Source: Euperipatoides rowelli (lineage: Eukaryota > Onychophora > Udeonychophora > Euonychophora > Peripatopsidae). From it: a stretch of 10,868 nucleotides of DNA. Of this stretch, positions 7,367-10,868 are shown in pieces. The position numbers and the translations under genes are program-made. The stretch is from the NCBI GenBank assembly GCA_003024985.2, contig PXIH01S0001655.1, one strand, 5' to 3'. The notes under the pieces were generated by a model. The model ran no database searches. It saw only the letters and a program-made list of their open reading frames with translations, and was not told the origin of the DNA. The first letter of the stretch is position 1, and every line of letters starts with the position of its first letter.

Positions 7367-7660
7367 TGGCGCTCTTGTTTGGCACCATCCTAATGAACCT
7401 TAGATTTAACACAATGCAATGCAAATCTGCCCAGGATACTTACTTGGTTAGAATCAGAATTTTTTTTAAAAAGATTGATTTTCAAAATGGCACTCTTATT
7501 TAGGTCAATTGGAAACACTCTCCTGAACCTTAGGTGTGGTAAAAACTAGGGGGCGCAGTTGCAAGCCACTGCTTGGATTTCTTTCACTATGATCAAAATG
7601 TTTGTGTGGTGATGGCATACTTGGTTGACGATGGTGCAATTTATTTGGTGGGGCGCTCTT
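7367..7660 (+). repeat. Ancient diverged tandem duplication
   Basis: Blocks recur in the same order. TGGCGCTCTTGTTT (7367) matches TGGCACTCTTATTT (7488), with GGGCGCTCTTT (7651) as a possible third start. TGAACCTTAG occurs at 7394 and 7524. A TGCAA word and an ACTTGGTT word follow in each copy. The spacing differs between copies, so indels have accumulated. A 60-codon minus-strand frame (7505-7687) falls inside and has no recognisable relative. Confidence 0.45.
7543..7556 (+). promoter_or_regulatory. Partial CTCF-like motif
   Basis: AAACTAGGGGGCGC matches CCASYAGRKGGCRS at 12 of 14 positions, lacking only the leading CC. It falls within the diverged duplication 7367-7660. Confidence 0.22.
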
Positions 7661-7689
7661 TGACCGCATTATACGGTAATGAAACAAAA

Positions 7690-8570
7690 ATAATGAGATT
7701 TTTTAAAAAGTATGGAAGATAAGTGTTAAATCTACTGTTAAGCTTGACTGATTTTTAAAAATTTCAAATGGTAGGCCTATAGCCTATATAAATTGAGTAT
7801 TAGAGCCCTAGGGCTACTATCATTACACAATTTACAGCTTTAAAGTGTCCCTTTTCTATTTTTTCTCCTGAAAACTTTGGTTAATATAAAGAGTTAAAAA
7901 GTTTTTAGTGGGGGACAAACATACAAGTGTACACCATGACAGTCAGACATCTCATCAGATTTGCTTTCCTAAGGAAACAAGCCACAAACATAAACATACT
8001 CAAAATTATTGTTGTCTCCTTTAAAAAAAAAAAGCTCGGCTACAAATTCTATTAATATTCTGTACCTGCTGAGATAGCATTTAACTGGGTATACATCCAA
8101 GTATCAACAAATGATTTACACCCCTTTCTCTGTCAACATGAACATTTTTTGTCAGTACCTTACCTCATTTTAAAGTCAAACTTTTACATCAGCACACCCA
8201 CCCACACTTTTCTTCAGGTTTAAATTGAAAATTTCTATCAATACTCCTACTCTTTGATAAAAGAGAAATTTATGTTAGCAATGTTGTATCCATTGCCAAA
8301 AAATTTAATGTGTCTCTGTGTGTGGCAGATAAATGTTTATCAGCATAAAATTATCTGGGAAGAACAAATGAATAATATATTTGTGATACATTTGTGATTT
8401 CTTTGTAAAAGATAAGATTATTTTCTTCCTACTTCATATTATTTTTTATAAATATATAGGCTACTGTATATTGTCGGTAGGCTATATACAGTATACACCG
8501 GTACTGTATATTCTGTATAGTAAAACCCCTCTAGTTTGAATTTTCGTCACTACGGAAGGGCTGACACCAG
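7690..8570. other. AT-rich non-coding stretch with a palindromic cluster at 8462-8510
   Basis: No gene is seen. TAGGCCTA lies at 7772-7779. At 8462-8510 the 9-mer TACTGTATA (8462-8470), its complement (8485-8493) and the 9-mer again (8502-8510) allow two alternative hairpins. Confidence 0.45.
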
Positions 8571-8573
8571 TTG

Positions 8574-8687
8574 TATCGAAATTGATTAAAAAAGGATTAT
8601 TTCGCCTCTAGGTTATAATAGGGTTGGGGCATAGTGGGTTTAATACATAGTAGAGATAGGGTTACAGTAAGGTTAGGAATGTAAATT
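8574..8687 (-). repeat. Diverged inverted copy of the interior of the 852-1154 MITE
   Basis: The reverse complement of this segment aligns to 935-1060 along its length. Shared words in order include CCTAACCTTA, TATTAAACCCACTATGC, CCAACCCTAT, CTAGAGG and a T-run before TCGATT/TCAATT. Neither MITE end is recognisable here. It is either a fragment or a related family with different termini. Confidence 0.7.
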
Positions 8688-8794
8688 TAAAAATGCTGCT
8701 GTCCATAGGGTTTAATGAACAGCGAGTTTCTAAACGCACGTAAAACAACCAATCATGTTTGATTTCACGGCCGGTGGATTTACTTTGACTCCAA

Positions 8795-8870
8795 CGCTGA
8801 ATCTAAACCCCTACTAAGTAGTAAATAAATATGCCTCAACCCTAATGATAAGACATGGGATAAACCTGAT
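8795..8870 (+). repeat. Second partial copy of the same repeat, opposite orientation to 8574-8687
   Basis: CTAAACCCCTACTA, then TATGCCTCAACCCTAATGAT, match the order of words in the complement of 8574-8687 and in 935-1060. With 8574-8687 this forms a loose inverted repeat around a ~100 bp spacer. Identity is lower than between the other two copies. Confidence 0.4.
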
Positions 8871-8899
8871 TATTGTTTTAACCAATCGTAGAATTTAAA

Positions 8900-9530
8900 T
8901 TGTCGTTTTTGGTCCGCATTTGATTTGAATTAAACTAAAATACAACCAAAGCCAATTACTTCTTAGAGTATAGCAAAAAATGTTTTGCTAAATATTTAAT
9001 TTAAAACATTCTTAGGAGTTTGTGAAACAATAAAAAATAAACTTCCTAGATTACCTTTGACTGAATAGCAAACCTAGTAAATTATAGTTCGCTGTTTAAG
9101 CTATCTTTTTTTTATTTATTTATGTATTTGATCCTGAGAGTCTGTCAGTTCAAGATGCGAATCATGTGATTATGATTTTTTTTTTAAAAAAAAACAAAGA
9201 TTTGCTTAATATTTAAATCCAGTTTTAAATTAAGCAAATATGTAAAAAGCAAATCAAAATAATTTGCAATGAATTAACTTTTGGCCTTTAAAAACTAGTA
9301 TTTATTTTTATTTATTTTTTGTAAATTTTGTGAGTGTGAGAGAATGCTCTTACTTTTAGCTTCTTCATAACCCCTAATTTCAGTTTACATTAGTGAAACT
9401 AAAACTTCTAAATTTAAGTACAATAAGTAGCCTATAGTTTATATTCTACATAATTTGGCAAAAGGTGTAAGAATTTAGAAATTATTCATATACATTTTTT
9501 TTATTTCTGTTTTTCGAAGATTTTAATTAC
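8900..9530. other. AT-rich non-coding stretch with a hairpin at 9200-9239
   Basis: No gene is seen. ATTTGCTTAAT (9200-9210) is the exact complement of 9229-9239, and T10-A9 (9176-9194) forms a second simple palindrome just upstream. Confidence 0.45.
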
Positions 9531-9537
9531 CGGTAAG

Positions 9538-9881
9538 CAGGGCATTTCAGAGAAATTTGAGGGCTGGGGCAAATATTTTCGAGGCCCTTGAAAATTTAAA
9601 ACTGGGAAAATGTAATTTTGATAAGCTTTTTTTTTTTGGTTGTATGGATCTTTTGATGGCGGAAACTCCATTCTGAAAATTTTGAGGAGCTTTTTTTTTG
9701 TATGTATGGATGTTTTGATGACAAAGTTAGTTTTGAAGATTTTGCTAAGCTTTTTTTTTTGTTTTTTTGTTGAGAAGTGTGAACGTTTGGTTATTGGTGG
9801 TTCCTGCAGATCGAGGCTCCTCAATAAAAAATTGAGGCCCAGGGACTACAGCTCCCTTTTGCCCCCCTCTGATATGCCCTG
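9538..9881. mobile_element. Non-autonomous hAT-like element (344 bp)
   Basis: The ends CAGGGCATTTCAGAG (9538-9552) and the complement of 9867-9881, CAGGGCATATCAGAG, match at 14 of 15. The flanks CCGGTAAG (9530-9537) and CCAGTAAG (9882-9889) match at 7 of 8, fitting an 8 bp target duplication. The centre is a tandem array, and the 82- and 107-codon frames on opposite strands here follow from it. No transposase is encoded. It shares the CAGGG start with 3262-3698 but nothing else obvious, so it is a separate family. Confidence 0.87.
9615..9775 (+). repeat. ~60-64 bp tandem repeat inside the hAT element
   Basis: Units start with ATTTTG at 9615, 9679 and 9739 (64 and 60 bp apart). Each continues with an AGCTTTTTTTTT-like run. 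The first two share TGTATGGAT and TTTTGATG further on, and the third is partial. This is the second hAT element in the window with an expanded interior. Confidence 0.8.
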
Positions 9882-9889
9882 CCAGTAAG

Positions 9890-10318
9890 TAATCAAATAT
9901 TTTGATTACAGATACAGTATAAATGGCATTTGTTTATTTAAGGTCAGCTTTTTTTTATTTTATTTACTTGATTTTTTTTTGAAGGGGTTTGCACCCAACA
10001 AATATAATTTATTAACAATAAAAATATAACATTAAATTCAAGTTTCATTATTTTCAGTTAAGAAAAAGAAATGAAATGGAAATATTTATGCAAATGTATC
10101 TTATACTAAAATGATTAAATACAGTAGATCTGGGGCACGGAGAGCCTAAGGGCTAGATTAGTAAAAAATTTAAAATTTCAATCAACATAAAAACGTTTTG
10201 ACTTTTAGTTATTTTGCTTAGGTCAAGTACTTTATAAATAGACACAATAAATTCACTTTTTTTTTTTTTCCAATGAAAAGTACACGACTGCTATCAGATT
10301 GAAAAGTAATGACAGTTT
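9890..10318. other. AT-rich non-coding stretch containing T13 at 10257-10269
   Basis: No gene is seen. The T-run is a 13-base A-run on the minus strand, ~50 bases beyond the stop of the minus-strand coding relic, and may be its poly(A) tail. Confidence 0.4.
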
Positions 10319-10546
10319 TTACTTTCTGGTTTCATTAGCCTGAGTGGCAAAGGCAACTGCAAGTATGTTAGCGTCAAACTTAATGAAAAATCATTTCTTG
10401 TTTGCCCAGTCAATGTCCAATAATACTGCTTGATTATAATTTCCTTCAACTCTAGGCATTCATTCAAATAAATTATCCATTTTGAGTATTCCTGAATTTT
10501 TAAAGACGTTTTCACCGTCCAAGTCCAAAGAACGAGTGTCAAACTG
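10319..10546 (-). pseudogene. Coding-like relic interrupted only by TGA; possible processed pseudogene of unknown origin
   Basis: Read on the minus strand, three stretches of 28, 22 and 23 codons lie in one frame, separated by TGA at 10460-10462 and 10391-10393 and closed by TAA at 10319-10321. Two further TGA codons (10547-10549, 10559-10561) precede them in the same frame. About a third of codons begin with G, and the peptide is rich in Asp, Asn, Gly, Ala and Glu (for example DLDGENVF, NQAVLLDIDWANKK, ILAVAFATQANETRK). That looks like real protein and unlike the Leu/Ile/Tyr-rich 125-codon frame overlapping it at 10294-10671. Every break being TGA suggests CGA-to-TGA change at methylated CpG. 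A 13-base A-run follows ~50 bases after the stop, fitting a retrocopy. I do not recognise the protein. Confidence 0.42.
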
Positions 10547-10757
10547 TCAACCACAAATTCATTTAATAACGTTGAGCCCATGATGCAAATTCCAAAACAA
10601 AACAAAAAAACATTGATATCCAAATATAATACTTTATCATTGCTAAAACAAAACATCAGGAACAATTTCAAAAATAATGTTTACCATATTAATACATAAT
10701 TTCTTAAATAATATTGACGAAGTCCACATGAATAATGGACAACAAATGAGAATAGGA

Positions 10758-10868
10758 TTAACCCTTAACCCTGCGATTATCGCGGTCAAAAAGTTACATG
10801 AATAGTCGCGGTGTATTTGTCAGATACATGTGTATAAATAAATAATATAAAAAAACTTAAATAGTATT
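10758..10868 (+). mobile_element. Possible piggyBac-like end, cut by the window edge
   Basis: TTAACCCTTAACCCTGCG starts at a TTAA (10758-10761), the target site of piggyBac elements, and continues with CCC as their ends often do. A GCGAT-T-ATCGC hairpin (10773-10783) and a second CGCGG word follow. The other end would lie beyond the window, so this is only a candidate. Confidence 0.25.

Noticed and set aside
7505-7687. 60-codon minus-strand frame with Pro/Ser/His-rich composition, considered as an exon
   Set aside because: It lies within a diverged tandem duplication and resembles no family I know.
9501-9888. Overlapping 107-codon minus and 82-codon plus frames
   Set aside because: Both read through the tandem T-run array of the hAT element. 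Their Lys- and Phe-rich repeats come from A/T homopolymers.
10319-10561. Reading TGA as Trp (mitochondrial-type code), making the relic a nuclear mitochondrial insertion
   Set aside because: The peptide is hydrophilic and unlike any mitochondrially encoded protein, so CpG decay of Arg codons is simpler.
10294-10671. Longest open frame in the window, 125 codons on the minus strand
   Set aside because: Its composition (Leu, Ile, Tyr, Trp, Ser) is that of random AT-rich sequence, and an overlapping frame has much better coding periodicity. I treat it as a shadow of the relic at 10319-10546.
1-10868. tRNA genes or other structured RNAs
   Set aside because: I found no B-box of the GGTTCGANTCC type on either strand by eye, and the hairpins present are simple inverted repeats.

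Overview
The window looks like intergenic or intronic nuclear DNA from an animal, probably a marine invertebrate. It is AT-rich and packed with homopolymers, minisatellites and small inverted-repeat elements. Every long open frame carries signs of decay or is best explained as chance, and there is no operon-like gene packing. The palindrome TAGGCCTA recurs four times. I associate that word with marine animal genomes such as sea urchins, hemichordates and some fish, but this is recollection and does not fix the species. I found no intact protein gene, tRNA, rRNA or CRISPR array.

Layout. 1-237 is an open frame cut by the window edge and full of GTCGGCGAC-type hairpins. 852-1154 is a MITE with ~47 bp inverted ends and a 9 bp target duplication. 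A diverged inverted copy of its interior lies at 8574-8687, with a further partial copy at about 8795-8870. 2065-2132 is a perfect 22 bp hairpin. It is followed at 2135-2655 by a two-level minisatellite of ~158 bp units, each holding three or four ~20 bp subunits. This runs into 2741-3027, the broken C-terminal end of a DDE transposase of Tc1/mariner-IS630 type, and then into 3025-3066, an inverted copy of a sequence present in each ~158 bp unit. I read 2135-3066 as one internally deleted transposon whose left end was tandemly amplified.

Three non-autonomous hAT elements have matching inverted ends and 8 bp target duplications: 3262-3698, 6604-7093 and 9538-9881. Two of the three have tandem arrays inside. 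5196-5536 is another two-level tandem array (15 bp nested in ~75-81 bp) carrying five exact AP-1 heptamers. 4658-4671 is a full match to the CTCF core consensus, inside what looks like a dispersed repeat.

At the right, complement(10319-10546) has coding-like composition and is interrupted only by TGA. It lies ~50 bp from a poly(A) tract on the same strand, which suggests an old retrocopy. The window ends inside a possible piggyBac-like end starting at a TTAA (10758).

No genes here work together as a pathway. The window records several generations of DNA transposons and tandem amplification.
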